64,000 nt of DNA from Pseudomonas syringae KCTC 12500. GTDB lineage: Bacteria; Pseudomonadota; Gammaproteobacteria; Pseudomonadales; Pseudomonadaceae. Location: the NCBI RefSeq assembly GCF_000507185.2, contig NZ_AYTM02000002.1, positions 1,573,501 through 1,637,500 of the forward strand. Direction: 5' to 3'. Both the position numbers and the translations under genes were made by a program. Below, piece after piece: positions 38,755-46,838 of the stretch (position 1 is the first letter of the stretch; each line of letters starts with the position of its first letter). Below the pieces are notes generated by a model, which was given only the letters and a program-made list of their open reading frames with translations, ran no database searches and was not told where the DNA came from.

Positions 38755-39765
38755 CTAGACCAACCCTTCCTTCTGCAACTCACTCTTCAGGTAGGCATAG
38801 TAAATCGGCCCTGCGACCACGCCCGGCAGACCGAATGCGGCTTCGAACAGCAGCATCGCCAGCAGCAGCTCCCACGACTTGGCGTTGATCTGTCCGCCCA
38901 CGATGCGCGCATTGAGGAAGTACTCGACCTTGTGGATCACGATCAGGTAGCCCAGCGCCGCCAGCGCGACCCAGATCGAGATGGACATGCCAACGATGAA
39001 GATCAGCGTGTTTGACATCAGGTTACCCACCACCGGCAACAGGCCGAGCAGGAAGGTCATGATGATCAGGGTCTTGGTCAGTGGCAGGTGAATCCCGCAC
39101 AGCGGCAATACGATGGCCAGGAACACCGAGGTAAACGCCGTATTGAGCAGGGAAATCTTGATCTGGGCGAAAACAATGTTGCGAAACGCCCGGCTGACCA
39201 AGTGCAGCCGATCGAACAGAGCAGCCGCCAGCGGCTTGCGCGCATGCACATCGGAGATACGCTGCAAGGCAATGATCGCGCCCAGCACCATGCCGATCAG
39301 CATGGTGACGAACATGTGCGCCGCCCCCTTGCCGATCAACTGCAATTCGCCCACGTGCTTCTGCAGCCATTGCCCGAGCGAAACCTGAAACTCCGCTGCA
39401 CTGGCAGGCAGATAAGCATCGATGAACGGAGGCAACTGACCACGAGCGCGGTCGACCAGGGTCATGAACTTGTCGAGCGAGGCACCCGGATTTTCGGCTT
39501 CATGCAGCACAAAACTGATGGCACCGGCAAAAATCAGTGTCAGCAGGCTGACCACCAGCGTGCCCAGCAGCGCCACAGCCAGCCAGCGGGCCCGTTCGCC
39601 GGAGATCAGACGTTGCAACTTGGGAGTCAACATGTTGACCAGCTCGAACACCAACAGTCCAGCCAGCAGGCTGGGCAACAACTTGAATGGCAACACCAAT
39701 AACAGACCGCCAAATACAAGAATCCAGCTGGCTATTAACACCTGACGCGCAGAAAACGTTGGCAT
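38755..39765 (-). CDS. AI-2E family transporter (TqsA/PerM-like)
   Basis: The 336-residue membrane protein has about eight helices in the order usual for the family: a hydrophobic pair at the N-terminus, a long soluble segment (about 80-150), and the C-terminal block PLTKTLIIMTFLLGLLPVVGNLMSNTLIFIVGMSISIWVALAALGYL. Members are exporters of unclear substrate; the name comes from E. coli TqsA and does not prove autoinducer transport. ATG at 39765 is the start. It faces the Hsp70-like gene tail to tail. Confidence 0.85.
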   Translation of the reverse strand: MPTFSARQVLIASWILVFGGLLLVLPFKLLPSLLAGLLVFELVNMLTPKLQRLISGERARWLAVALLGTLVVSLLTLIFAGAISFVLHEAENPGASLDKFMTLVDRARGQLPPFIDAYLPASAAEFQVSLGQWLQKHVGELQLIGKGAAHMFVTMLIGMVLGAIIALQRISDVHARKPLAAALFDRLHLVSRAFRNIVFAQIKISLLNTAFTSVFLAIVLPLCGIHLPLTKTLIIMTFLLGLLPVVGNLMSNTLIFIVGMSISIWVALAALGYLIVIHKVEYFLNARIVGGQINAKSWELLLAMLLFEAAFGLPGVVAGPIYYAYLKSELQKEGLV

Positions 39766-39953
39766 AGACCCTCAACGGGCAACACAAGGAAGGTGGGCAG
39801 TCTGCCAGCCTTCTTGGCCCATAACCAGTGATCCGAAAGCGGTAAAAAACAAGCCGCAATCATCTGCCCGATGATCGGCTCGAGAACAGCGCGAAAGTGC
39901 AGTGTTTACTGCACCCGCGCCTGTTGCCCGCAGTAAAGATGCCGACTGAAAAA

Positions 39954-40244
39954 TTATTTCTTCTTGAGACAATCGCTCATGAAACTCTTGCGCTCATCGC
40001 CCTTGAGCGCCTGAGTGCTGGCGGTCGCGTTGCAGGTTTTCATCTTCTCCTGCTGAGTGGCCGCCGGCGGCGGTGCCGCTTTCAGGCAAGTGCTCATGAA
40101 CGCCTTGCGCTCATCGCCCTTGAGCGACTTCGTGCTGGCGTCGGCATTGCAGGTGGTCATTTTGTTCTGCTGCGCGGTCGCAGCGAAACCCTGGGCAGAC
40201 AACATCAAGCCAACGAGCAACACAGGAATACCGAGCTTGTTCAT
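39954..40244 (-). CDS. psiF: PsiF-repeat periplasmic protein
   Basis: The 96-residue protein has a signal peptide (MNKLGIPVLLVGLMLSAQGFA). Two PsiF repeats follow: KMTTCNADASTKSLKGDERK.. and KMKTCNATASTQALKGDERK.., each with a Cys pair spaced for a disulphide and the pattern FMSxCLK at its end. PsiF in E. coli is phosphate-starvation induced; its role is unknown. ATG at 40244 has GGAGAG eight bases upstream. A longer frame to 40355 is not supported. Confidence 0.92.
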   Translation of the reverse strand: MNKLGIPVLLVGLMLSAQGFAATAQQNKMTTCNADASTKSLKGDERKAFMSTCLKAAPPPAATQQEKMKTCNATASTQALKGDERKSFMSDCLKKK

Positions 40245-40396
40245 CGATCCACTCTCCAGATCCACTGCGCCGGGCGGCACAGGCTGAGATTCAGTGTAGT
40301 CAGCGTCTGCAGTCTGTGACGGGGCACCGAATATCGCCGCTGGCATTCTCGACAAACAGGCGGATAATTACGCCTCGCTTTAACGATGATCCCCTT

Positions 40397-41278
40397 ATGC
40401 AATACGCTTTCCCGCTGATCACCGTCCTTATCTGGGCGATCAACACAGCCGTCACCAAGGCGTCTGCCGGGGTGATCTTTCCGGCTGAAATAGGCTTTTA
40501 TCGCTGGGCGCTGGCCGGCTTGCTGTTCACGCCGTTCATGCTCGGGCCGGTGTGGGCGAACCGCGCGGCAATCAGACCGGTACTGGGCAAGATCTTCATT
40601 CTGGCCGTGCTTGGCACAGCGCTGTATCAGAGCCTGGCGTACTTCGCGGCCAGCCTGACGACGGCCACCAACATGGGGATCATTCAGTCGATGGTGCCGA
40701 TGATGGCGCTGGGGCTGTCGATAGCCTGCCTCGGCACTCGCTTGACCTCGGGTGCGCTGCTGGGGGCGGCGCTGTCATTCGCGGGTGTGGTGGTCGTGGT
40801 CTCGGCGGGCAATCCGGCCGGCCTGATCGAGCAGGGGGTCAATCGGGGCGATGCGATGGTGCTGGTGGCCGCCGCGTCGTATGCGGTCTACAGCACACTG
40901 CTGAAGAAGTGGCAGTTGCGTTTGCCGCCCCTGCAGTTGCTTTACGTACAGATCCTGCTGGCGATTATCGTTTTACTGCCGCCGTTCATGCTGTCGGCGA
41001 AAACCGGCCTGAATGCGAGCAACATCCCGATGGTGCTGTATGCCGCGATTCCAACGTCGATGCTCGCGCCGTGGCTGTGGATGACCTCGATCATGCGCCT
41101 GGGCCCCAGCCGCACAACACTGTTCTTCAACCTGATGCCCATCGCCACGGCCTTGATTGCCGCGGCGACACTGGGCGAGAAACTGGCGCTCTATCACCTG
41201 TTCGGCGGAGCGCTGACCCTGTGCGGCGTCATCCTAGCGGAACGCTGGACAACGCCGCTGCGGTCAAAGGCGGATTAG
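40397..41278 (+). CDS. EamA/DMT-family transporter
   Basis: The 293-residue protein has ten membrane helices in two EamA repeats: residues 5-135 (FPLITVLIWAINTAVTKASAGVIFPAEIGFYRWALAGLLF) and 150-285 (GDAMVLVAAASYAVYSTLLKKWQL; FNLMPIATALIAAATLGEKL). Drug/metabolite transporters of this group export amino acids or metabolites; the substrate cannot be read here. ATG at 40397 is preceded by a weak ribosome site. Its stop overlaps the end of the convergent 77-residue gene by four bases. Confidence 0.9.
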   Translation: MQYAFPLITVLIWAINTAVTKASAGVIFPAEIGFYRWALAGLLFTPFMLGPVWANRAAIRPVLGKIFILAVLGTALYQSLAYFAASLTTATNMGIIQSMVPMMALGLSIACLGTRLTSGALLGAALSFAGVVVVVSAGNPAGLIEQGVNRGDAMVLVAAASYAVYSTLLKKWQLRLPPLQLLYVQILLAIIVLLPPFMLSAKTGLNASNIPMVLYAAIPTSMLAPWLWMTSIMRLGPSRTTLFFNLMPIATALIAAATLGEKLALYHLFGGALTLCGVILAERWTTPLRSKAD

Positions 41279-41508
41279 ACAGTCGCGCTGCCTTCGCTGC
41301 CCTCCAGGCTGTGAATCGACACATCGGTGATGCCGGCGGCAAGGGGCAGCCCGGCTTCACCCATTGGCAGCTCGTCCAGCTCTACGTGATGCTTGAGCGC
41401 CAGTTCGTGCACGACTTCGATGATGGGCACGTCCAGATTCTCGATAATGTCTACGTGGTGCTCGCCGAGCAGGGTGTACTCGATCTCATACAGCTCTTTA
41501 TCGCTCAT
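41275..41508 (-). CDS. Small acidic protein of unknown function (77 aa)
   Basis: The product, 77 residues, is acidic and soluble: MSDKELYEIEYTLLGEHHV, then ENLDVPIIEVVHELALKHHVELDELP. I do not recognise a family. The frame looks real because of its codon use, its ATG start with GGAAGATGCG upstream, and the tight convergent arrangement with the EamA gene. It has no signal peptide or cysteine. Confidence 0.65.
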   Translation of the reverse strand: MSDKELYEIEYTLLGEHHVDIIENLDVPIIEVVHELALKHHVELDELPMGEAGLPLAAGITDVSIHSLEGSEGSATV

Positions 41509-41747
41509 CGCATCTTCCTGGCCGTCACTGAGGAACGGCTGATTAACGAACTACGGTCCGACAACCGATGACCGAGCCCAAGGCTGAGCAAAACGCTCAA
41601 CCATGCCATCAGATTGACCTCGGCCTTTCGGGAACGTGCGAGGAATATTCAAAGCGCTTTTCATGCCCGATCGTCATGCCGTTCGGGGGGGGCAGCACCG
41701 GCATCAGGGTGGATGCAAGGTACTGCCTCATCGCCATCTTTTTTTTC

Positions 41748-41774
41748 GAACTCTTGGCCTCTCCTCTGCTCCAA
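41748..41774 (+). promoter_or_regulatory. Possible AlgU (sigma-22) promoter for osmE
   Basis: GAACTC, a 16-base spacer and TCCAA resemble the GAACTT-N16/17-TCTGA pattern of AlgU promoters. It lies 45 bases before the osmE start. osmE is an AlgU target in P. aeruginosa. The -10 match is poor. The rest of this 310-base gap shows no gene. Confidence 0.35.
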
Positions 41775-41818
41775 GGCGTACCGGGCCAAAACCGGCTCTG
41801 ACATGTGGAGCAATAACG

Positions 41819-42157
41819 ATGTACAAAAAACTCTTCGCGGCGACCTTTGTATTGGCGACGATGGCTGGCTGCAGCAACACAACCGTGCAGAACCCGGTGG
41901 ACTACGTCACTTATCGCAACGAGCCGCTGGTCAAGCAGGTCGAGAACGGCATGACGCGCCAGCAGGTCCTGACCATCGGCGGTGAGCCGTCGAGCACCAT
42001 CGAGCGCCGGGTCAACCCGGGCACTTGCAACAACTACGTCATGAACAAAGACGGCCACAAACAGGTTTACCATGTCAGCTTCAACAGCGACGGCCGTGTA
42101 ACCAACAAAGGTTTCATGACTTGCGAACAACGCGAGAAGAACGAAAAAGCGATGTAA
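41819..42157 (+). CDS. osmE: Osmotically inducible lipoprotein OsmE
   Basis: The 112-residue product is an outer-membrane lipoprotein with lipobox ATMAGC (Cys18). The body has the SmpA/OmlA/OsmE pattern: PLVKQVENGMTRQQVLTIGGEPSSTI, then GTCNNYVMNKDGHKQVYHVSFNSDGRVTNKGFMTCEQRE. The two later cysteines match those of E. coli OsmE. ATG at 41819 follows GTGGAGCAATAACG. A bidirectional terminator lies 23 bases after the stop. Confidence 0.92.
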   Translation: MYKKLFAATFVLATMAGCSNTTVQNPVDYVTYRNEPLVKQVENGMTRQQVLTIGGEPSSTIERRVNPGTCNNYVMNKDGHKQVYHVSFNSDGRVTNKGFMTCEQREKNEKAM

Positions 42158-42180
42158 TCAAAACGCAGGTACAAACAAAA

Positions 42181-42210
42181 AGCCCGAGGCCTGTATGCCT
42201 CGGGCTTTTT
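42181..42210. terminator. Bidirectional terminator between osmE and a small membrane protein gene
   Basis: AGCCCGAGGC and GCCTCGGGCT form a ten-base-pair stem with a six-base loop. It is followed by TTTT and preceded by AAAA, so it can end transcripts from both sides. Confidence 0.93.
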
Positions 42211-42223
42211 GTTGAATGCTTTT

Positions 42224-42310
42224 TTAGAAAACCAGCTTGAACAGGGCGATAACCACGACCAGGCCGATCAGAAAGATGATGCCAACGGTGCTTCCCAGGA
42301 ACTTGAGCAT
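42224..42310 (-). CDS. 28-residue single-span membrane protein
   Basis: The complement encodes a 28-residue protein beginning MLKFLGSTVG. A strongly hydrophobic span of Ile/Leu/Val follows (residues 11-23), and the end is Lys-Leu-Val-Phe. ATG at 42310 has GGAGATACACA directly upstream, and the stop TAA is followed within 14 bases by a strong terminator. A good ribosome site, a clean membrane helix with Lys on both sides and its own terminator make it a likely real gene. It is too short for standard ORF calling. The function is unknown; similar small proteins modulate larger membrane complexes. Confidence 0.7.
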   Translation of the reverse strand: MLKFLGSTVGIIFLIGLVVVIALFKLVF

Positions 42311-42520
42311 TGTGTATCTCCACGATTTATTTGGGTCTCAAGGTTGGGACCGCGGGGCTCAGCACTCGTTTCTTATATTTTTACATTCAGTCACAACCTT
42401 GCGCACCGACGAAAATCCGATAAAACTTTTTCCCTTCTCCAGCACTCACAACCCTTGCTGATCCTGCCGGGCAATACACAGAGCGGGACAGCAAAACCTG
42501 ATGAGTCCTGGAGATAAATG

Positions 42521-43060
42521 ATGAATTCTGCACCGCAATCACAGCTTTCCGATGTAAATACTCTGCGCCAGCGCGCACGCCAGAACGTTGAGGATGGTGC
42601 TGTGACTCAAGGTTACAGCGCTGACCGCGAAACGGTCCTGCGCCTGCTCAATGAATCGCTGGCTACCGAGCTGGTCTGTGTGCTGCGCTACAAGCGCCAC
42701 TACTACATGGCGTCGGGCCTGAAAGCGAGCGTCGCGGCAGCCGAGTTTCTGGAACACGCAGAGCAGGAAGCGCAGCACGCTGACAAACTGGCCGAGCGTA
42801 TCGTGCAACTGGGCGGCGAGCCGGAGTTCAACCCGGACACCCTGTCGAAGAACTCCCACGCGCAGTACGTGGCTGGCAACACACTGAAAGAAATGGTCTA
42901 CGAAGATCTGGTTGCCGAGCGCATCGCCGTCGACAGCTATCGCGAGATCATTCAATACCTCGGCGACAGCGACCCGACTACACGCCGCATCTTCGAAGAA
43001 ATCCTTGCTCAGGAAGAAGAGCACGCCGATGACATGGCAGACATTCTTAACGATCTGTAA
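42521..43060 (+). CDS. Bacterioferritin-like protein
   Basis: The 179-residue protein has a ferritin-like four-helix bundle with likely iron ligands: Glu in LLNESLATELVCVLRYKRH, EFLEHAEQEAQHADKLAERI, VYEDLVAERIAVDSY and ILAQEEEHADDM. The internal E..H pairs match bacterioferritin and related proteins. A gene annotated as probable bacterioferritin occupies the same place in P. aeruginosa (PA4880). ATG at 42521 is best spaced from GGAG; ATG at 42518 is possible. A terminator follows directly. Haem binding cannot be judged. Confidence 0.88.
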   Translation: MNSAPQSQLSDVNTLRQRARQNVEDGAVTQGYSADRETVLRLLNESLATELVCVLRYKRHYYMASGLKASVAAAEFLEHAEQEAQHADKLAERIVQLGGEPEFNPDTLSKNSHAQYVAGNTLKEMVYEDLVAERIAVDSYREIIQYLGDSDPTTRRIFEEILAQEEEHADDMADILNDL

Positions 43061-43079
43061 GCCGCAGCAGCAAATGAAA

Positions 43080-43106
43080 AGCCAGGACCTGTGTCCTGGC
43101 TTTTTT
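43080..43106 (+). terminator. Rho-independent terminator after the bacterioferritin-like gene
   Basis: AGCCAGGAC and GTCCTGGCT form a nine-base-pair stem with a CTGT loop, followed by six T residues and preceded by AAAA. It probably works in both directions, also ending the asmA transcript. Confidence 0.93.
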
Positions 43107-43181
43107 GTGGCCGGCATTTTCTCAAGCCAGATGCGTGAACATCGTTGCGCACGCTCCAGCGCGGGCACGAGAGATGGAGCG

Positions 43182-45248
43182 TTACTTCACCGTCTTCGGC
43201 GCCTTGCCGGTGCGCATCTGCTCCAGCAGCGGACCACACTGATTCGGCTCGCTGTCGCCAGTGGCGACCAGCGCGAGCAAACCGGCAACAGGACCTACGG
43301 TTGCACCGAGCAGGACCATGCCGGCTCCACGCAGCAACAACGGACCGGACTGTACGCCTGCGTTGGGCTTGGCGAACGGGCCGTTGACGTACAGCGGCGA
43401 GCGCAGCGAGAACACGCGGAAGCCTTTGGACTCAGGGTTGATCTGCAGGTCCAGTTGCTCGGTCTTCAGGTTCGCGGTGCCATTGATGTAAATGATGGCG
43501 TTCTCGGTATCGAAGACAAACAGCCGGCTGGTCGCCAACCCGTCTTTGATACCGAAGTTCGAGGCCGCGCAATTGATCTTCACGTCCTTGTCGCCGAACA
43601 GCTTGCCGACTACGTAGTTGCCCACGTTGAGCCCGGCAATTTCCATCAGGCCACGACTGATCGCGCCGTCGTTCACCAGCATCTTCATTTCGCCGTTGGC
43701 AGACCCCAGCAAGGCTGCAATCGAGTTGCCGCGCCCACTGATATCGGCGTCGCCGTTCAGCTCACCGAAGCTGGTTTTCATCGGTTCGAAGGTCGGGAAC
43801 AACTGCTTGAGCTTGAAATTGCGCGCCGACAATTTAGCCCTGCCCTGCATCGGTTTGTTTTGCCCGTTCAGGCGAATGTCCGCGTCCAGCTTGCCGCCTG
43901 CCACACCAAAGCGCAGCGGCTCGAGGCTCAACTGACCATCGTCGAGAACCAGATGGGTGTAGAGGTCAGTGAACGGCAGATCCGGGCTCTGCACGATGCG
44001 CTTGCCGGTGAACTCCACGTCGGCGTCCATCGCCCGCCAGCGATCAGTCTGAAACTCCTCGACAGGCAGAACCTTGCCCGAAGGCTGCTTGCTCTCGCCA
44101 CCGCGCTTTTTCTGCGCAGCATTGGAGTCCGCACCGATCAGCGGCGCGAGGTCACTGAACAGCAATTGGTTGGAGACCAGCACGCCGCTCAGCTTGGGCC
44201 GGGGCTGACTGGCGACGAAGCCCAGATCGCCGTGGATATCGCTGTTGCCGATCTTGCCGTTGAAGCCTTCGTAACGGAAGTTGGCGCCAGCCGGGTCGTG
44301 CAGTTTGGCGATCAGGCGGCCATCAGTGGAGTACGCCGGAGAATCCGGCAGGGTCACGCCGGTCAGCGGGTAAAGATTGCTCAGGCTCGCGCCGGAAAGC
44401 TTGAGGCGCAGATCCAGCGCGCCCAGGTTCTGTGGATCGGTCAGGGTCCCGGCGATCAGCGCATGGGTATCACCGACCTTCACGTCAGCCTGTACCGGAA
44501 ACGGTTGATTGGCATCCTTGAGCGCGAGCAGACCGCCGACCTTGCCGGTGCCGCTCAGCTTCTGACCGTGATACTGGCCGGTGACCGCCAGTCCGAACGC
44601 ATAGTCCTGCGGTACAGCACCCTTGTCCTGGGCCTTTTTCGCTTCCTTGCTGCCGACGATTTCACTGAACGGGATCGGCTTGCCGAGCAGGTCGATCACC
44701 ACGTCCAGATTGGCGTTGAGTTTCTGGTCGTTGAAGCTCACCAGTCCCTTGTCGAACTTGATCGCGCCGATGTCCATCACCCATTTGGAGGGCTCGGCAT
44801 TCGGGTCGGATTTGGGCAGATCGAACACCCAGTTGGCGCGACCATCGGCCAGACGCTCGAGTTTAGCCTCGGGGCCGGTCAGATCGATACGCGGGATAAC
44901 CACTTGCTGCGCCAGCAGCGGCAGCAGCGAGAGACGAAATTCGACGTGCTTGAGGGTCACCATCTGCGGGGTCTTCGACCATTCAGGGTTACCCAGGCTC
45001 AGGTCATCGGCGACAAAGTGCGGCGACGGCACCCAGGCACGCCAGCCACCGAGTTCGGGCTCACGCGTCCAGCGCACATCCAGATCACCATTGATGGCGA
45101 ACGGACGATGCAGCGCTTCGCTGACCTTTGCATTGAGGGTGGGTTTGATGCGATTCCAGTCGAAAGTGACGATCACAATGACCAATATAGCCAGCACCAC
45201 CAGCAACGTGGCACCTGTCCAGGCGAAAATCTTGCGGCTGCGCGTCAT
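43182..45248 (-). CDS. asmA: AsmA family protein
   Basis: The 688-residue protein has one N-terminal membrane helix (MTRSRKIFAWTGATLLVVLAILVIVIVTF) and a long periplasmic beta-rich domain. The AsmA features are the N-terminal DWNRIKPTLNAKVSEALHRPFAINGDLDV and the C-terminal repeat-like part (GNSIAALLGSANGEMKMLVNDGAISRGLMEIAGLNVGNYV). AsmA-like proteins are thought to bridge the inner and outer membranes for lipid transport. A long open frame on the opposite strand is a shadow of its GC-rich codons. ATG at 45248 fits the family start. Confidence 0.92.
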   Translation of the reverse strand: MTRSRKIFAWTGATLLVVLAILVIVIVTFDWNRIKPTLNAKVSEALHRPFAINGDLDVRWTREPELGGWRAWVPSPHFVADDLSLGNPEWSKTPQMVTLKHVEFRLSLLPLLAQQVVIPRIDLTGPEAKLERLADGRANWVFDLPKSDPNAEPSKWVMDIGAIKFDKGLVSFNDQKLNANLDVVIDLLGKPIPFSEIVGSKEAKKAQDKGAVPQDYAFGLAVTGQYHGQKLSGTGKVGGLLALKDANQPFPVQADVKVGDTHALIAGTLTDPQNLGALDLRLKLSGASLSNLYPLTGVTLPDSPAYSTDGRLIAKLHDPAGANFRYEGFNGKIGNSDIHGDLGFVASQPRPKLSGVLVSNQLLFSDLAPLIGADSNAAQKKRGGESKQPSGKVLPVEEFQTDRWRAMDADVEFTGKRIVQSPDLPFTDLYTHLVLDDGQLSLEPLRFGVAGGKLDADIRLNGQNKPMQGRAKLSARNFKLKQLFPTFEPMKTSFGELNGDADISGRGNSIAALLGSANGEMKMLVNDGAISRGLMEIAGLNVGNYVVGKLFGDKDVKINCAASNFGIKDGLATSRLFVFDTENAIIYINGTANLKTEQLDLQINPESKGFRVFSLRSPLYVNGPFAKPNAGVQSGPLLLRGAGMVLLGATVGPVAGLLALVATGDSEPNQCGPLLEQMRTGKAPKTVK

Positions 45249-45471
45249 GCGTCACTCTCCAGAAAACAGCGCCCCGACCCTGGCGCGCTGAATACGACAT
45301 GAATGTTCGACTGACAAACGCGCCGAGGGTTTGATTTGAATACGAAAATGCATCGAAGGCCAGCACTCATGCACTATTACTGGTCAAGGAGCCTGACTGA
45401 AAACCCTTTCGACGCAGGTAAAGCGCATTTGCTAAAGTGCAACCCAGCCTAATCCAAGAATCGTTTGAGCC

Positions 45472-46104
45472 ATGCTGCCCCGCGCCGAACAGAAACAACA
45501 GACCCGAAGAGCCCTGCTCGATGCTGCCCATCAATTGATGGAGAGCGGGCGCGGCTTCGGCAGCCTGAGCCTGCGCGAAGTGGCGCGCACGGCAGGCATC
45601 GTGCCGACCGGGTTCTACCGGCACTTTGAAGACATGGACCAGCTGGGGCTGGCGCTGGTCAGCGAGGTCGGCCAGACCTTTCGCGAGACCATCCGGCTGG
45701 TGCGCCACAACGAATTCGCCATGGGCGGGCTGATTCGTGCGTCGGTGAAGATATTCCTTGAACGCGTGGCAGCCAACCGCTCGCAGTTCCTGTTTCTGGC
45801 GCGCGAACAATACGGCGGCTCCTTGAAGGTGCGCCAGGCGCTCGGAGCGCTGCGTGAAGGCATCAGCGCCGACCTCACCGCAGATCTGGCAAAGATGCCC
45901 AAATGGCAGCACCTGAATGCCGATGCACTGTCGATCATCGCCGACCTGGTGGTCAAAAGCGTGTTCGCGATGCTGCCGGAACTGATCGACCCGCCCCCTG
46001 CCTCACTGGCCCCGCACCTGACACCTCAGGCGAAGATCACCCAGCAACTGCGCTTCATCTTCATTGGCGCACGGCATTGGCGGGGGCTGGGCAGTCACGA
46101 TTGA
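45472..46104 (+). CDS. desT: TetR-family regulator, DesT/FabR type
   Basis: The 210-residue product has the TetR helix-turn-helix (SLSLREVARTAGIVPTGFYRHFEDMDQLGLALV, residues 30-65), almost identical in pattern to FabR and DesT. These sense the ratio of unsaturated to saturated acyl-CoA and control fatty-acid desaturation. In P. aeruginosa desT lies just upstream of ureE, as here. The desaturase genes desB/desC that it controls there are not in this window. ATG at 45472 follows TTTGAGCC. The exact function is inferred. Confidence 0.82.
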   Translation: MLPRAEQKQQTRRALLDAAHQLMESGRGFGSLSLREVARTAGIVPTGFYRHFEDMDQLGLALVSEVGQTFRETIRLVRHNEFAMGGLIRASVKIFLERVAANRSQFLFLAREQYGGSLKVRQALGALREGISADLTADLAKMPKWQHLNADALSIIADLVVKSVFAMLPELIDPPPASLAPHLTPQAKITQQLRFIFIGARHWRGLGSHD

Positions 46105-46173
46105 CGGTCGGAACGCTCTGCTTCGTCCCGAGAAAAACGTCTCACTATTAACGCTCCCATCAACCAAAAGACT

Positions 46174-46190
46174 CGCACCAAATTAAGGCA
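46174..46190 (+). promoter_or_regulatory. Possible NtrC-binding site upstream of ureE
   Basis: CGCACCAAATTAAGGCA matches the enteric NtrC consensus TGCACCAAAATGGTGCA at 12 of 17 positions and lies about 100 bases before a sigma-54-type promoter, the usual enhancer distance. The right half is degenerate. Confidence 0.35.
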
Positions 46191-46284
46191 CCACCTCGCT
46201 TGCGCACCTAAATAGAGCGATGCGGCGCGTGTCGATACTCGCATCACCCGCTTCTGTCAGCCATTTCGCCGTAAGCTGCACTGT

Positions 46285-46300
46285 TGGCAAGCCCCTTGCT
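46285..46300 (+). promoter_or_regulatory. Sigma-54-type -24/-12 promoter for ureEFG
   Basis: TGGCAAGCCCCTTGCT fits TGGCAC-N5-TTGC with a single mismatch and the exact ten-base GG-to-GC spacing, 53 bases before ureE ATG. It mirrors the element in front of urtA. Confidence 0.6.
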
Positions 46301-46337
46301 CTGATTTGAAGCATCGCAATTGGCTGGAAGCTATCTG

Positions 46338-46838
46338 ATGCTGGTGATTCACGACCGAATCGAACCTCAGGCCGAATGGGCCGCCGAACTGCATTTGAAT
46401 TTCGAGGCACGCAGCAAAAGCCGACTGCGTTGCTTCAGTGCGGAAAACGAAGACGTCGGCCTGTTTCTGCAACGCGGCCAGTCGCCGCTGCGCGATGGCG
46501 AGTTTCTTCAAGCCCAGGATGGCCGCGTGGTGCGTGTCTGCGCGCGTCCCGAAAAACTCATGCACGTCACGTGCAGCAGCACCTTTGAACTGACCCGCGC
46601 GGCCTATCACCTTGGCAATCGTCACGTGGCCCTGCAAGTCGGCGATGGCTGGCTGCGCCTGCTCGACGATTACGTGCTCAAGGCGATGCTCGACCAGCTG
46701 GGCGCCACTGTCGACACCATCGAAGCGCCGTTCCAGCCGGAACATGGCGCCTACGGCGGCGGGCATCATCACTCGCGCGCAGGCGAGGAGGATTTCAACT
46801 ATCCGCCGCGCATGCACCAGTTTGGCGTGCGCAAGTGA
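46338..46838 (+). CDS. ureE: Urease accessory protein UreE (nickel metallochaperone)
   Basis: UreE dimers bind nickel and hand it to UreG and apo-urease. The 166-residue product has the N-terminal peptide-binding domain and the metal-binding domain with CARPEKLMHVTCSSTFELTRAAYHLGNRHVALQV and DYVLKAMLDQLGATVDTIEAPFQPEHGAYGGGHHHS. The C-terminal His-containing tail is short. ATG at 46338 has GGAAG upstream; an ATG at 46320 is less likely. It starts ureE-ureF-ureG-hupE. Confidence 0.96.
   Translation: MLVIHDRIEPQAEWAAELHLNFEARSKSRLRCFSAENEDVGLFLQRGQSPLRDGEFLQAQDGRVVRVCARPEKLMHVTCSSTFELTRAAYHLGNRHVALQVGDGWLRLLDDYVLKAMLDQLGATVDTIEAPFQPEHGAYGGGHHHSRAGEEDFNYPPRMHQFGVRK

Noticed and set aside
42912-45302. 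A 796-residue plus-strand open frame opposite asmA
   Set aside because: It is the antisense shadow of a GC-rich gene. The AsmA protein on the other strand has a membrane helix and family motifs; the shadow has none.
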